Assembly: GCA_905250885.1 (NCBI GenBank)
Contig: CAJNOQ010001961.1
Location: forward strand, 1 to 27,236
Reading direction: 5' to 3'
DNA length: 27,236 bases
Source: Didymodactylos carnosus
Lineage: Eukaryota; Rotifera; Eurotatoria; Philodinida; Philodinidae
Below the pieces are notes generated by a model. The model saw only the letters and a list, made by a program, of their open reading frames with translations. It ran no database searches and was not told the origin of the DNA. Shown here one piece after another: positions 1 to 9,518 of the stretch; position 1 is the stretch's first letter, and the number at the start of each line of letters is the position of its first letter. The position numbers and the translations under genes were made by a program.

Positions 1-416
1 ATCAGACATCTTAAAAAATCAATAAATTTTCATAATAGCCACAAAACCAGATCAAAAACACAAAAAAAAATATATAAAAAATCATTATTTTAACACGGCG
101 CACGAACTTTTTCCTCAACCTAATAGATTCTTATGCTACAACAAGATTTATATCTGGTTTCTAGAAGAATTTGTACATACTTGCTACAGACTTTAGCAGA
201 GTTTTTAAATTTATGTACATAATTTCCCAATCGCATCCCAATATTTTCGATTGCGGTGAACTTGCACTGCAATGCGCCGAGTCTCCAACCGAGAAAAGCG
301 AGTCTGAGCCTGAGTCTGTGTGAGGCAATCGCAAGTCCCCATGGAAGCCTCTTTCGAGTTCGACAATTTTTCAAGCTTTTTCTCGGTTCTTATTTATTTT
401 TCGTTTTTATTCTACT
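1..416. other. AT-rich stretch, no gene recognised
   Basis: The first part is A/T-rich with poly-A runs. Around 270-360 there is a less AT-rich patch with repeated GAGTCT/GAGTCC-like words. No open frame here has recognisable protein similarity. Confidence 0.4.
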
Positions 417-1096
417 AGTAGCAACTCTTTAAGGATAACCCCCCCCTCTTTTTTCCCCTTGTTGCCAAATGCGGAGCACACGTCTGATTGAGCTCCAATT
501 TATAGCAGAGACAGAACATCGAAAAAGGAAATCGAAATATTTGTGCCCAGAATTTTTTGAGCTGTTCTTATATGGGTTTTCTGGAAAACTCTAGTTTTCA
601 TCCAGTCACAGCACAACCCCTCGAAAAAATGGTCGGATCGAGCTCAAAATTTTGCCAGAGATACTTTAGACCCTATCTCAGGTTCGTTATTTTTCTTTTC
701 GAAAAATATGCTTGTCCTTCTCGAGATATCCTGAAAGCCAGTGAAAAAAACTGAAAAAATCTGATTTCAGCATTTTTCGTATATCTCGAGAAAGGCAAAC
801 ATATTTTTCGAAAAGAAAAATAACGAACCTGAGATAGGGTATAAAATATCTCTGGTAAAATTTTGAGCTCGATCGGACCATTTTTTCGGGGGGTCGTAAT
901 GTGACTGGATGAAAACTGGAGTTTTCCAGAAAACCCATATAAGAACATCTCAGAAAATTCTGGGCAAAAATATTTCGATTTCCTTTTTCGATGTTCTATC
1001 TCTGCTATAAATTGGAGCTCAATCGGACGTGTGCTCCGCATTTGGCAACAAGGGGGAAAACGAGGGAAGGAGGGGTATCCTTAAAGAGTTGCTACT
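417..1096. mobile_element. 680-bp foldback element
   Basis: Two arms of roughly 330 bp are near-complementary and meet around 755. The ends match as AGTAGCAACTCTTTAAGGAT on the left and ATCCTTAAAGAGTTGCTACT on the right. The arms also share the blocks around GCGGAGCACACGT, ATATGGGTTTTCTGGAAAAC and CGAAAAGAAAAATAACGAAC. Inside each arm a second, weaker repeat is visible: GAGCTC followed by a run ending in AGAGATA/AGAGACA occurs twice (about 490-515 and 630-665). The same reading frame (beginning MGFLENSSFHPVT) is open outward-to-inward in both arms. I do not recognise the product. No clear target duplication is seen. Confidence 0.85.
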
Positions 1097-1786
1097 GAAT
1101 TAGGAAAAGTTTCTTCTGTCCTTCAACGAGTATTTTTTTGAGCAATAGTATATATTATATCAACCTGCAACAGGAGTAAGAAAGGAAAGAGAAAGATTTC
1201 ACGATCACTTGGCTATTAGATTACATCAGAAAGAAAATGTCATTTATTACTTTCGGCTTACAATATGAACAAACAAACCACGAAAAAAATCACTTTATTT
1301 CTCACTTTTGTTCTACTACTTCATTTATTTATTTTGCTATTTGTATCACTAACTGTCCCACTGTGATTCCAGCTGAAAAGTCGAGAATCTAATGTTTGTA
1401 ATTCTTGAGCTCTTGCCTCAAATGCACTACTTGCAGTTGAGATACGAAACAGGGTGTTCATGCCTTGATTTTGATTTGCTTGGTGCTTGCTTGATTGAAT
1501 TGAATATCTCGATTATCACCATTTCCTGTACGGATTGTACCGATGTGTGGAAAATACCGCTTGGTTGCTGCCGATATACCGAGCGATTTCAGAGTATACC
1601 GTGGTAATCGACAGTATTTTTGAGAACTCTGGTTTAGCGGCGGTATTAAATAAAAATGTTCTACATGGCAAAATGTTTTCGTTTGTGTTTTTTATTCAAA
1701 ATTAAATACTCTTCCTTTTATGAATGATATGAATCAAAATTAGATCCAACACAGCAATACCTAGGCAAGCCTTTTTTGAGTCAACA
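1097..1786. other. Intergenic, no gene recognised
   Basis: AT-rich sequence between two repeat elements. A 71-codon frame at 1392-1607 shows no recognisable domain and is probably chance. No RNA gene or strong splice-site pair was noticed. Confidence 0.35.
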
Positions 1787-2800
1787 CACGTTGAAATGCA
1801 TTAGTTTGGAATGGTAACGCGTTTTGACGCGTTAGTGTACTATGAACGCATTTCAGTGCGTTTAAATCTAACGCGTTAGAGAAAATGGATGCGCTTAGAT
1901 GCCTTATTTAACAACGCGTTTAGTCGGAGCGTTGTTTGGTGACCTAACGCGTTGGTTGGGTTAGTTTTAGATATGGTCATTTCAAATCGATCATGAACGA
2001 GATATAGTCACAATTATGATTTCTTTCAACTTCAAGTCCCTATAACCGTACTTAAAGTCGATCTGAAAGGACAAAAATTTTATAAACAACTCGGGACGCT
2101 CTACAACCAAGACAGATCAGACAAGTTTTGGGGTGAAAAAAGATTTTTAGCTTGGGAAACCAGTCTTCGAAGGCCTAATGGCAGGTCTCATGATCATATT
2201 CGGAATCAGCATGCTCGATAATCCAGTATCCACTAGTTTTCATTCAGAAAGCGATTCAACACTGGGGATTTTCCCTCGTCGGTATCAGAATTCACCTTTA
2301 AACAGAAGGATGAGGAACGCAAGTATCAACCTGACAGACAGACTATTTCATTTCTCTCAAACACATAGTTAGGTATGAGAAAGGAGATAATTGTGCGGAA
2401 ATACTTTATTCTAAGCGAAAGAAGTCATAGAATAAAGAAGCAAACACTGTCTTTTGTCTGGGTGAGATGATCGAAACACATGGCATTGCTACTGTATATA
2501 TTTCGATTGTTCAATAGTTCTCATATAGTTATGTGTTTGCTTCTTAATTCTAGGTACCCATTTTCGAATCACACTGAAGTCATGTAAGTACAGGTTGTTT
2601 TCTTTCTCTACTTTGTCACTCTACTAGGTTGTATAGCCGTTTGTATGCATATCTATGCATACAGATATGTACCAGAATTTAATTTGACGTTGAATTTAAT
2701 TTTTTTTAATTTTAATTTTAAACGTGTTAAAAACTAACGCGTTGCAACGGTCAAAAATTCATTCTGCTAAACGCGTTAGAAATTAACGCACATCAACGCG
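1787..2800. mobile_element. Candidate non-autonomous element with subterminal AACGCGTT motifs
   Basis: Eight copies of ACGCGTT, mostly within the palindrome AACGCGTT, cluster in two blocks: about 1815-1955 and 2735-2800. The ends form an imperfect inverted repeat, CACGTTGAAATGCATTAG at 1787 against the complement of the end at 2780-2800, matching at about 16 of 21 positions. The roughly 750 bp between the blocks contain a hairpin (about 2430/2550) and no recognisable coding sequence. The layout, terminal inverted repeats plus subterminal motif clusters, is typical of non-autonomous DNA transposons. The family is unknown. A second locus with the same motif lies at about 23920-24262. Confidence 0.45.
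2429..2554. repeat. Hairpin with 19-bp arms
   Basis: AGAATAAAGAAGCAAACAC near 2430 is matched by GTGTTTGCTTCTTAATTCT near 2535, about 17 of 19 positions complementary, with a spacer of about 85 nt. It lies inside the AACGCGTT-flanked element. Confidence 0.5.
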
Positions 2801-2887
2801 TTTTTTTGCCAAAGATAGATTTACCTACGTAATGCTATGATTCTTCGCCAAAAACAAACGAGAAAAAACCATATGACCAACAGAACA

Positions 2888-3168
2888 GAAAAATAAAGTT
2901 CATGTAATGTAGAGTCGCGGAAAAGTGCCTTTTCGTATTCAGCACATTTAATAACCTATACGAGAGAATTTTTGCTAGGTATTGCTAAAAGTTTATAAAA
3001 GTTTTGAAACTAATATCTCTTTCCCTAAGAAGTTGTTTTCGTCATTTTGTTTTAAAATTTTGGCAATATCCCTCGTCAAAAATAAAAAATCTTCGGAATT
3101 ATTGAGTATGCTAAATATGAAAAGGCAATTTTCTGCAACTCCACATGAATGAACTTTATTTTTTTCTT
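2888..3168. repeat. 280-bp imperfect inverted repeat
   Basis: The left arm begins GAAAAATAAAGTTCATGTAA. The right arm ends ATGAATGAACTTTATTTTTT. Complementary blocks continue inward through AAAAG(T/A)GCCTTTTCGTATT and AATTTTTGCTAGGTATTGC, with small gaps. No coding sequence is evident. It lies directly after the AACGCGTT-flanked element and looks like a diverged foldback MITE. Confidence 0.6.
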
Positions 3169-3280
3169 CGTCAGTAAACTTACCTCTTCAACATTCGAGG
3201 AGAACATTGTCAGAAGTTGAAGTATAGTGGAAAATAGTTATAGTGGAAGAAACAAACGACACATGATTTCATATTAGAAG

Positions 3281-3703
3281 GATGAAGAAATCTCAAGTAT
3301 TATTTAAGAATAAAGCTTATGACAACAGTTTCTACTTAGAAAAAAAGTGATTTTTCTTTAATTAGTTGACCTTGTTCTAAAGGAGGTTTGCTGGCCTACG
3401 ATGCATAACATACGAGAAAAGTTTCTTTGATGGTAATACTCACAAGCGATTCAAACATTAATATGACTCACTTTTATTTTGAGATTACATTCCAATCAGT
3501 TGCTAATAAACATGAAGGATAGCCGTGAGAGTGTGTGTATAATGGTTTTTCTTTGTTTCATAATAATGGCACCCTGAATTGTTGTTGCATAATTTCATGT
3601 TACAGCAGATGAAGAAATCTCAAATATTTTGAAAGAATAGAGTTTATGGCAGTTTCAACTTCTTAGGAAAAGAAAAAGATTTTCTTTTACTAATGACTTT
3701 GAT
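3281..3703. repeat. Diverged direct repeat pair (about 98 bp each)
   Basis: The block at 3281-3378 beginning GATGAAGAAATCTCAAGTAT is repeated in the same orientation at about 3608-3703, with substitutions and small indels. Both copies run through the AAGAATA(A/G)AG and TTTTCTTT words to a TGACTTTG/TGACCTTG end. The spacer holds nothing recognisable. This may be an old segmental or element duplication. Confidence 0.55.
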
Positions 3704-3739
3704 TCAGAGGATGAATGTGATTGAGTGGATCGATATACA

Positions 3740-4275
3740 ATCCCACGTGAAACATAACTGACATTTAATAAGCCATGTAATGCGTTTTAAATGTATGCCA
3801 AAAAAACTGACTTTTAACACCCAAATAACTGTTAAAAAACTGCCAGGTAACAGTAAGTTTAGTGTCCGTTATGTGATTGTTGATAAAGGCTCGAGAAAAA
3901 GCATTTAACATACCACAAAATGTTGAAAAAAAGGCAGTTAACAGTCACTGTTTACTGTAAACTTTTTGGCTGTTATAATGGCAAAAATAGGCATTTAACT
4001 GTGCATTCTGAAATGCAAAATAACCGTCACAGCTAAATGGCTATATAACAGGACATTCTTCAATTGCAAAATATACAGGGATAAAACTGACATTTAAAAT
4101 GGCTGTTTCATTCACCCTTTTATTTTGCAACCATGACTGATATATGTATATATATACATCACTGAAATTTGGAAGGAATTTGCAAATTATTCTAGTCCGC
4201 GATTGTACAAACCATTGAATGGCCATTTAATGACTATTTCATTAGTTAGTAACTGGCATTTAATAGACAATTAAT
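3740..4275. repeat. Region rich in ACTGRCATTTAA and TTAACTGT motifs
   Basis: ACTGACATTTAATA (about 3758), ACTGACATTTAAAA (about 4087) and ACTGGCATTTAATA (about 4251) recur in the same orientation. Between them are many CATTTAA, GCAGTTAACAG and TGTTAAA words on both strands. The pattern looks like a degenerate repeat or MITE. The boundaries are approximate and no gene is seen. Confidence 0.3.
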
Positions 4276-4943
4276 TATACCATTTTAATTACAGCACGAC
4301 GCCCTAGGAAGCATCTTCAGAAAAACAGACGCACATGTTAAGACGTTGCAATAGTTAACAATTCCATTTTTTTGGGATGTATCTACTGTCAATCGTACTT
4401 GCTGATAATTCAAATGAAAATTCGAATATTAAATACATAAATCACCAAATCTTAAGTACTACAAACCTATATTCCTGGTATTGTTAACATTGCTTGGAAA
4501 CGAAGGAAACATGTGCTCATGGCAACATGTGTTTTACGAAGAAGTTCCAGAACCTAGTGAAAACCTATATTAGGTGATAACTTATTTTAGATTATTTTAA
4601 AAAATTAAAAATTAAAATATTCATAACTCAGTCAAGATCCATCCATAGCCCCCCTAATCCAGCTTTTTAGATTTTTATTGCTGTTCGAGATATAGGTTTG
4701 GTATCAAACCGTTATAATACACGTATCAGAACAAAAAATTGAACCACTATTTGCATTTGGCTAAGTTGTTTTTCGATTATTTGAGCATACAGAAAATACG
4801 GCTAATTCAGGTTCCAGACTTAGCTACTATAGTTATTTTGAGATGAGTGGATCGAGTCGTTTATAAGTTATCTAATTTTATACCTGGAAAAGAGCGAGAT
4901 GGGGTTTAATGATAAACTATACTTTTTGTTCCTAAAAAGCGAG
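4276..4943. other. Intergenic, nothing recognised
   Basis: AT-rich, with no long frame, no clear inverted repeat and no RNA gene noticed. Confidence 0.35.
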
Positions 4944-5123
4944 CTATCTGTAATTATTTCTATACAAGACTGCACATTTTTTGAACTCTTTGGTAAAATT
5001 TCGTTTGAATGGCACTCCGTCTTCGACCATATTTACATTGATCTCTTTCATCTTTAGTGCACCAGCAATGTAGAACAAAGAAGCTATTGTAAACGGCGGT
5101 TTTATGATCAGTTTACAAACGAT
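4944..5123 (-). other. 59-codon open frame, unrecognised
   Basis: On the minus strand a frame stays open from just below a TAA at 5124-5126 down to a TAG at 4944-4946. Its composition looks more like protein than typical AT-rich noise. It includes the stretches FTIASLFYIAGALKMKEI and VEDGVPFKRNFTKEF. No start codon with context, splice signal or known domain identifies it. It could be a relic exon or chance. Confidence 0.2.
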
Positions 5124-5171
5124 TTATAAAGGTATGCAGAAAGTGCCGCCTGGTCACATTCAATGTATTGT

Positions 5172-5258
5172 AATTCATAATATTAACTATATCACCATTT
5201 CCACTAGTAATAAACTTTATTACTAGTGGAAATGGTGATATAGTTAATATTATGAATT
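5172..5258. repeat. Perfect 87-bp palindrome
   Basis: Two 43-bp arms are exact reverse complements around a single C at 5215. The left arm starts AATTCATAATATTAACTATA and the right arm ends TATAGTTAATATTATGAATT. Flanking bases do not extend the symmetry. A perfect palindrome this long implies recent formation or copy correction between arms. It has no obvious coding role. Confidence 0.95.
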
Positions 5259-5367
5259 GGATTATATTACACGGGATGAAGAATAACGAGAGAAACATAG
5301 TGAATCAGAAATGATTGGCCGACACTTAACAGTTAAGTGCTGTCATACACGAACAAATTGCTAAACT

Positions 5368-5448
5368 GAAGCAGTTTATTTGCATATGAGAGCCAATATG
5401 AAAGTTAGTGTTTATTTGAGTGGTGGTCTTGATTCATCCGCTCTATTA
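5368..5448 (+). pseudogene. Relic of an AsnB-like asparagine synthase PP-loop region
   Basis: The translated segment reads EAVYLHMRANMKV followed by SVYLSGGLDSSALL and then a TGA at 5449. SGGLDSS is the ATP-binding PP-loop signature of glutamine-hydrolysing asparagine synthases and related ATP pyrophosphatases. The preceding pattern (EAV.L..RA.M.V..YLSGGLDSS) resembles bacterial-type AsnB proteins, where an [RK]xDVPVG-like segment leads into the signature. No further similarity is followed with confidence up- or downstream, and frames on both sides contain stops. I therefore read it as a decayed gene fragment. A chance match or a short exon of another PP-loop enzyme cannot be excluded. Confidence 0.45.
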
Positions 5449-5459
5449 TGACAATCACT

Positions 5460-6254
5460 CCATGTAGATCGCTAATTTGACTTTGATTTTTCCTCTTACA
5501 TGCGATTCCATGCATAGACAAAAAAATTATTGATGTTCAAAATAAAATTGAGCCGTAAAACTAGATGATTCTTGGTTTGAAAAAGAAAGTCATCCTAACC
5601 TGCACGACAAAAGTGATTGTACCGATTGGAGGATATTAATTGATCGTACGATTAAGCTACAGAACAGATTTTAATTGTACTTGATTATACGTACGATTGA
5701 TAATGTAGTTGATTGATATGTCGGCGTATTCTTCGAGGCTTGACACTGCATTATAAGGCTTCGATGATTAGACTCGGTTAGTTTGTCCTACAGCTGAACT
5801 CTTACAACAGGACTTTTCTAAAAAAGAATCGTCGCAATGAATATTTTAACAATTCTCTTCCGGATTTCTAGTCCCGTTAACATTGTTATGTTATCCAAAC
5901 TTTATTTACGACAAAATTCAAATAGCCTACAATACGAGGTTATCAATTTTTCTTTGAAAGACTAAGCGGGAGCAGCTGTTGATCAAAGACGCCTGCTACT
6001 GTTATATTATCTTTATATTTGATGATCCACTTATGAGTTGACGATAGAATTTCTAAACCTGTTGTAATCGTCTTTTGACAATATTCTATAGTTAATTGAA
6101 ATTGTCCTCTATGATAATGGACTCTGGCAACATGAGATGTGAAATTTTGTGATTTTCTCGTTTATTCGTAACGTGAGTGAAGTTTTCTCAAGGACATAAA
6201 TACAGAAAACAACATAAGAATAACTACATGAGAGTTATTTACAAGAAAATCAAC
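5460..6254. other. Intergenic, nothing clearly recognised
   Basis: Possible continuation of the asparagine synthase relic, but every frame is broken by stops and I could not follow the family's later motifs. There is an ATTGATYGTACG-type inverted repeat around 5635-5700 (GATCGTACGATT, CGTACGATTGA). Confidence 0.3.
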
Positions 6255-7445
6255 TTAATGATGATGATAGGCTTTAAACAAATTATTGTACTTGTTCAAA
6301 CATCGACACAGTTTACATTTTGAGCATGATATTCTTGAATAGCCCATACAGCCAGGATTTCGACAACGACCTTTTTCTACTGCAACAGGCCAATGATCAT
6401 ATTTATCAAACCGAACACTTGTTGTTGGAGCCGGATTTGGTGCAACTGTTGGTTGTGATGGAGGATTATTTTTATCAATTGATTGCAATGATGGACGACC
6501 ACGATGAGCTGATACTGGTGACAGCGGACTAGATTTCAACAAAGCTTCAGCTGTATTAACACGAATTGTTAACAAGGACATTATCTTTTTTTCTGGAACT
6601 CGAAGTTGTGTACAATAGCGACGATACAATAGCCAAGCATTAACTAACGAAAGATCAATGAGATAAAAAATCATCTTATAATAATACTTTTGTGGACGAC
6701 TATCAATGATGGGTTTAAAACTACCTGAGTTATAACCAGTTGGAGTTGAAATTAGTTATAACTAATTTAACTTTTAGCCAGAAATTTACAATAGTTATAA
6801 CTAAGAACTACAGTTATAACTATTAACTCGGGTTGATTGGCATAACTGCATTGATTGATATGACACAGTTATAACTATTTCAACTTTAGTTATAACTGTG
6901 TCATAATACAAACTGAAATGAGCATCCGTAATTTTATTTTGGGTTAGTAGTCATTACTAAAACTGACGCAGTTACAACTTTTAACTTTCAAAAAACAGTT
7001 TTAAACCTATCAGTGACGACTATTGATACGATATAGCAAAATCAGCATATCAATCAAATCTACTACGCCCGTATGTTGATTATAAGCTTGTACAACATCT
7101 GGTCTTGTAATGTGGACAAGTTTCTTTTCTTTGGAGGACCATCGTTGGACCGAATGGTAGGACAACAACCATGCAATGTTGAAAGACAATTAACGACATT
7201 ATTGTCATACCATCTTGTGGCACATATATGAATACAATCAACCTCAACGACACGATAATCTATTGCTCCTCAAACTTCATTGGCTAATTTTTCACAGATT
7301 TTCCTTAAAAAATTATAAGATTTTGAAGTTCCCTAGTCAGATTCAAGGCCAGAACTGGGTTTTTTTCATAATTATCGTTTGTTTTGCTAAGTCACGTAGT
7401 ATATAGTGACCACTAATTCTTCAAAACATTTTAAAGCTATCCTCA
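6255..7445 (-). pseudogene. piggyBac-type transposase pseudogene (DDE_Tnp_1_7 family)
   Basis: Read from 7445 down, the fragments run in family order. First is a degenerate LRDLAK segment. Then comes GAIDYRVVEVD leading to RWYDNNVVNCLST, and RPDVVQAYNQHTGVVDLID followed by MLILLYRINSRH, which carries the VDxxD motif holding the third catalytic Asp of piggyBac transposases. Next is KMIFYLIDLSLVNAWLLYRR, and last a C-terminal cysteine-rich tail (CRNPGC...CSKCKLCRC). The coding sequence is broken by an in-frame TGA before GAIDYR, by a frameshift between the RWYDN and RPDVV blocks, and by an insertion at about 6712-7008. The N-terminal half is not seen. It is non-functional, and family assignment is firm. 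Confidence 0.85.
6712..7008. mobile_element. MITE-like insert of about 297 bp inside the piggyBac relic
   Basis: The element begins GGTTTAAAACTA and ends CAGTTTTAAACC, which are inverted copies over about 11 bp. The interior carries several copies of the palindrome AGTTATAACT. Flanks are similar: GTGGACGACTATCAATGAT on the left and GTGACGACTATTGATAC on the right, consistent with a diverged target duplication of roughly 16 bp. The insert splits the transposase between its INSRH block and its KMIFYLIDL block, so it arrived after the piggyBac copy. Confidence 0.65.
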
Positions 7446-8505
7446 TAGGTTATGAGTAAAGTCTTAGAGATTTCTGTGTTGAATAAGAAATATTTAACGA
7501 CATTCTGAGTGTGATGGTTACATTGGAAGGTCTCCAGAAAACGTTCTGGGCTTCTACTGACTTTTGCGCAGTATGGACGATTAGCCAGCCGCACACCTAA
7601 TTTTTACATACATACAACAAGCTCGCGATCTTGATTTTCACTGATCAGGTGAAAAACAGATCCTGGTCAGAAAAACAAGCCAGAACTTTTTTACTCACAG
7701 GTATCTAACCAATGGTCTGACCAGACAAACTGGTCATCCTCTAGGAACCGACTCCATCGTCTATCTGCGATCTTCTGTTTTCTACAGACCACTTTGTGTA
7801 AGCCTACGTTCGTCAAGTCCGATGCTAAAGGTAAGTATTTAACATCAATTAGATAGAGAATTTTGCAAATTCCTTATTTTTTCGTTTTCTGATCGTTGCA
7901 GTTAGACGATTGAGTAGGTGTTCATCCGTTAAGTTTTGCGTTGATAAGAAAAATTTATTTAAAAAACAAACTCAACAGTTTGTAGGGCAATGAATTGTCT
8001 ATCGATTGAGCTCAAAACCGGATTTTGAAACGATTTTTAGTGCCTCAAAAACAGAAAACAATAGTGGCCCGTTTAATCTAGCCCACCCGTTACGTCGTCG
8101 GTATATGAATATTAAATATTTTAGTGGATCTCTAAATTTCGTAAAATTTTTTCTATCAACAAGTGAAATCATAGATGAACGTTATTAGCTAATTATTCTA
8201 TATAATAATAACGGACAATATAACACTCGTTTTTTAATTATTCTTATTCTTATCTTTTGTAATTTGAGCGCGTAGTCTAAGAAAACAGAAAAAGTATAAC
8301 TGAAGAATCTTCAAATAAGAAATGAAAGATGCACAGTGACAGAAAACAGATCGATAAAAGGTATCAATATGTTAGAATTTCAGTTTAAGTAAAAAAAGCT
8401 ATTTTAACATTGTGTCGTACATTTTATAGCGGCATCTGCAGATATACAATTTATCAAACCTTTTACGGACACTTTTTTAACCAACCAGTTTAGCATTGAC
8501 CATTT
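7446..8505. other. Stretch upstream of the spatacsin exons, with possible cryptic exons
   Basis: No known domain is found. A good 3' splice site (TTTTCTACAG, about 7788) is followed within 45 nt by a strong donor (AAAG|GTAAGT, about 7831). A 71-nt potential intron then ends GTTGCAG at 7901. From 7904 a frame runs to a TGA at 7991 and continues in the same frame to a TAG at 8186-8188. This arrangement could be 5' UTR exons or a broken gene. It does not join in phase with the first spatacsin exon. Confidence 0.3.
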
Positions 8506-8541
8506 GTCTCAATATCTTTACATATGTAAAGATATTGAGAC
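8506..8541. repeat. Perfect 36-bp palindrome
   Basis: GTCTCAATATCTTTACAT is followed directly by its reverse complement ATGTAAAGATATTGAGAC, with no spacer. It is followed at once by a second small hairpin (GACGATG...CATCGTC, about 8540-8561). It sits about 160 bp before the first spatacsin exon. It could be a MITE remnant or a cis element. I cannot tell which. Confidence 0.9.
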
Positions 8542-8699
8542 GATGCGATATCACATCGTCTGCTTTTCAAGTCATAATCCAATAATCTTCCAAAGAATTT
8601 TCAGTTATTTGTATCCGTATGGTTTTCTATTGTTTTTTTAGTGCATTTCGTCGAGCATATTATATAAGTATCAATATAAGTTCTCTTTTTTCATTACAG

Positions 8700-9518
8700 A
8701 AGATTGTTCTTTGGTCAAAACATGCACCCACGGTCGAGCACTATTACGTCCTCGTCGACCGATTTATCTACAGATTCTGATCGCATTCGCCATCAGCGCC
8801 TAGTGGACTTTAAAAATCAATTCGAAAAAATTTTAAAACAGCGTCCATTAAGTCGTCAAATATTGAATTCTGTTATTGATTTCAGTGATTATCCATTGGA
8901 TGATACGTATTATGTTAATATTATTCAATTATACAAGCATCTATTTCAACGTATGAATGATCACTTATTTGATATAGCTAAAACAAATCAGTCTGACATC
9001 TATTTACTCACACGTATATTATCCTATCATTTGCATGAAAACTTTGATCGGTTTTATACAAGTCGAAAGAAGAAATCAATTGAATTATTATCATTGCAAC
9101 AACAAATGCTTAAAAATCAACAACAACAATCCGTGATAACAATGAGTGATCTCAATCAATGGAAACGTTCACAATCATCAAATCAAATACAATTGACGAA
9201 AGATGATATTATATTACATTGTATATTTAATAATTCACCACAATTATTAATTGATCAACCCTTAAAGCATGTGTTCGACACCGGACTACATAATGTCATA
9301 CAAAATTTAGCTGATCGAGATGATAAAATACCTATAAAATTATTATTTAGTTTAGGTTTATCGCCGTACGATATACTTTATAGAATAATAAAGACAACAC
9401 TGTATACAAGATTAAGACGTTTTTGTTCTCATTATCTCTTAGATATCGATAATTATCTCACAGTAAATGAAATAGAAACATTAACGTTCATTGAGCAATT
9501 GGAGCAAATTTACACCAG
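8700..9518 (+). CDS. SPG11: Spatacsin exon A
   Basis: Opens after a polypyrimidine tract and ACAG, and ends CCAG|GTGAGT in phase 2. The first residues are Ser/Thr-rich and probably disordered. From about residue 30 a helical, repeat-like region follows (FKNQFEKILKQRPLSRQILN). The candidate start ATG is at 8722. If 5' exons exist, the reading frame would enter in phase 2. Confidence 0.85.

Noticed and set aside
2178..2372. 64-codon frame inside the AACGCGTT-flanked element as a transposase
   Set aside because: No DDE or zinc-finger motif, and the length is expected by chance.
6320..6532. Plus-strand 70-codon frame
   Set aside because: It is antisense to the piggyBac C-terminal region, whose minus-strand reading has clear family similarity.
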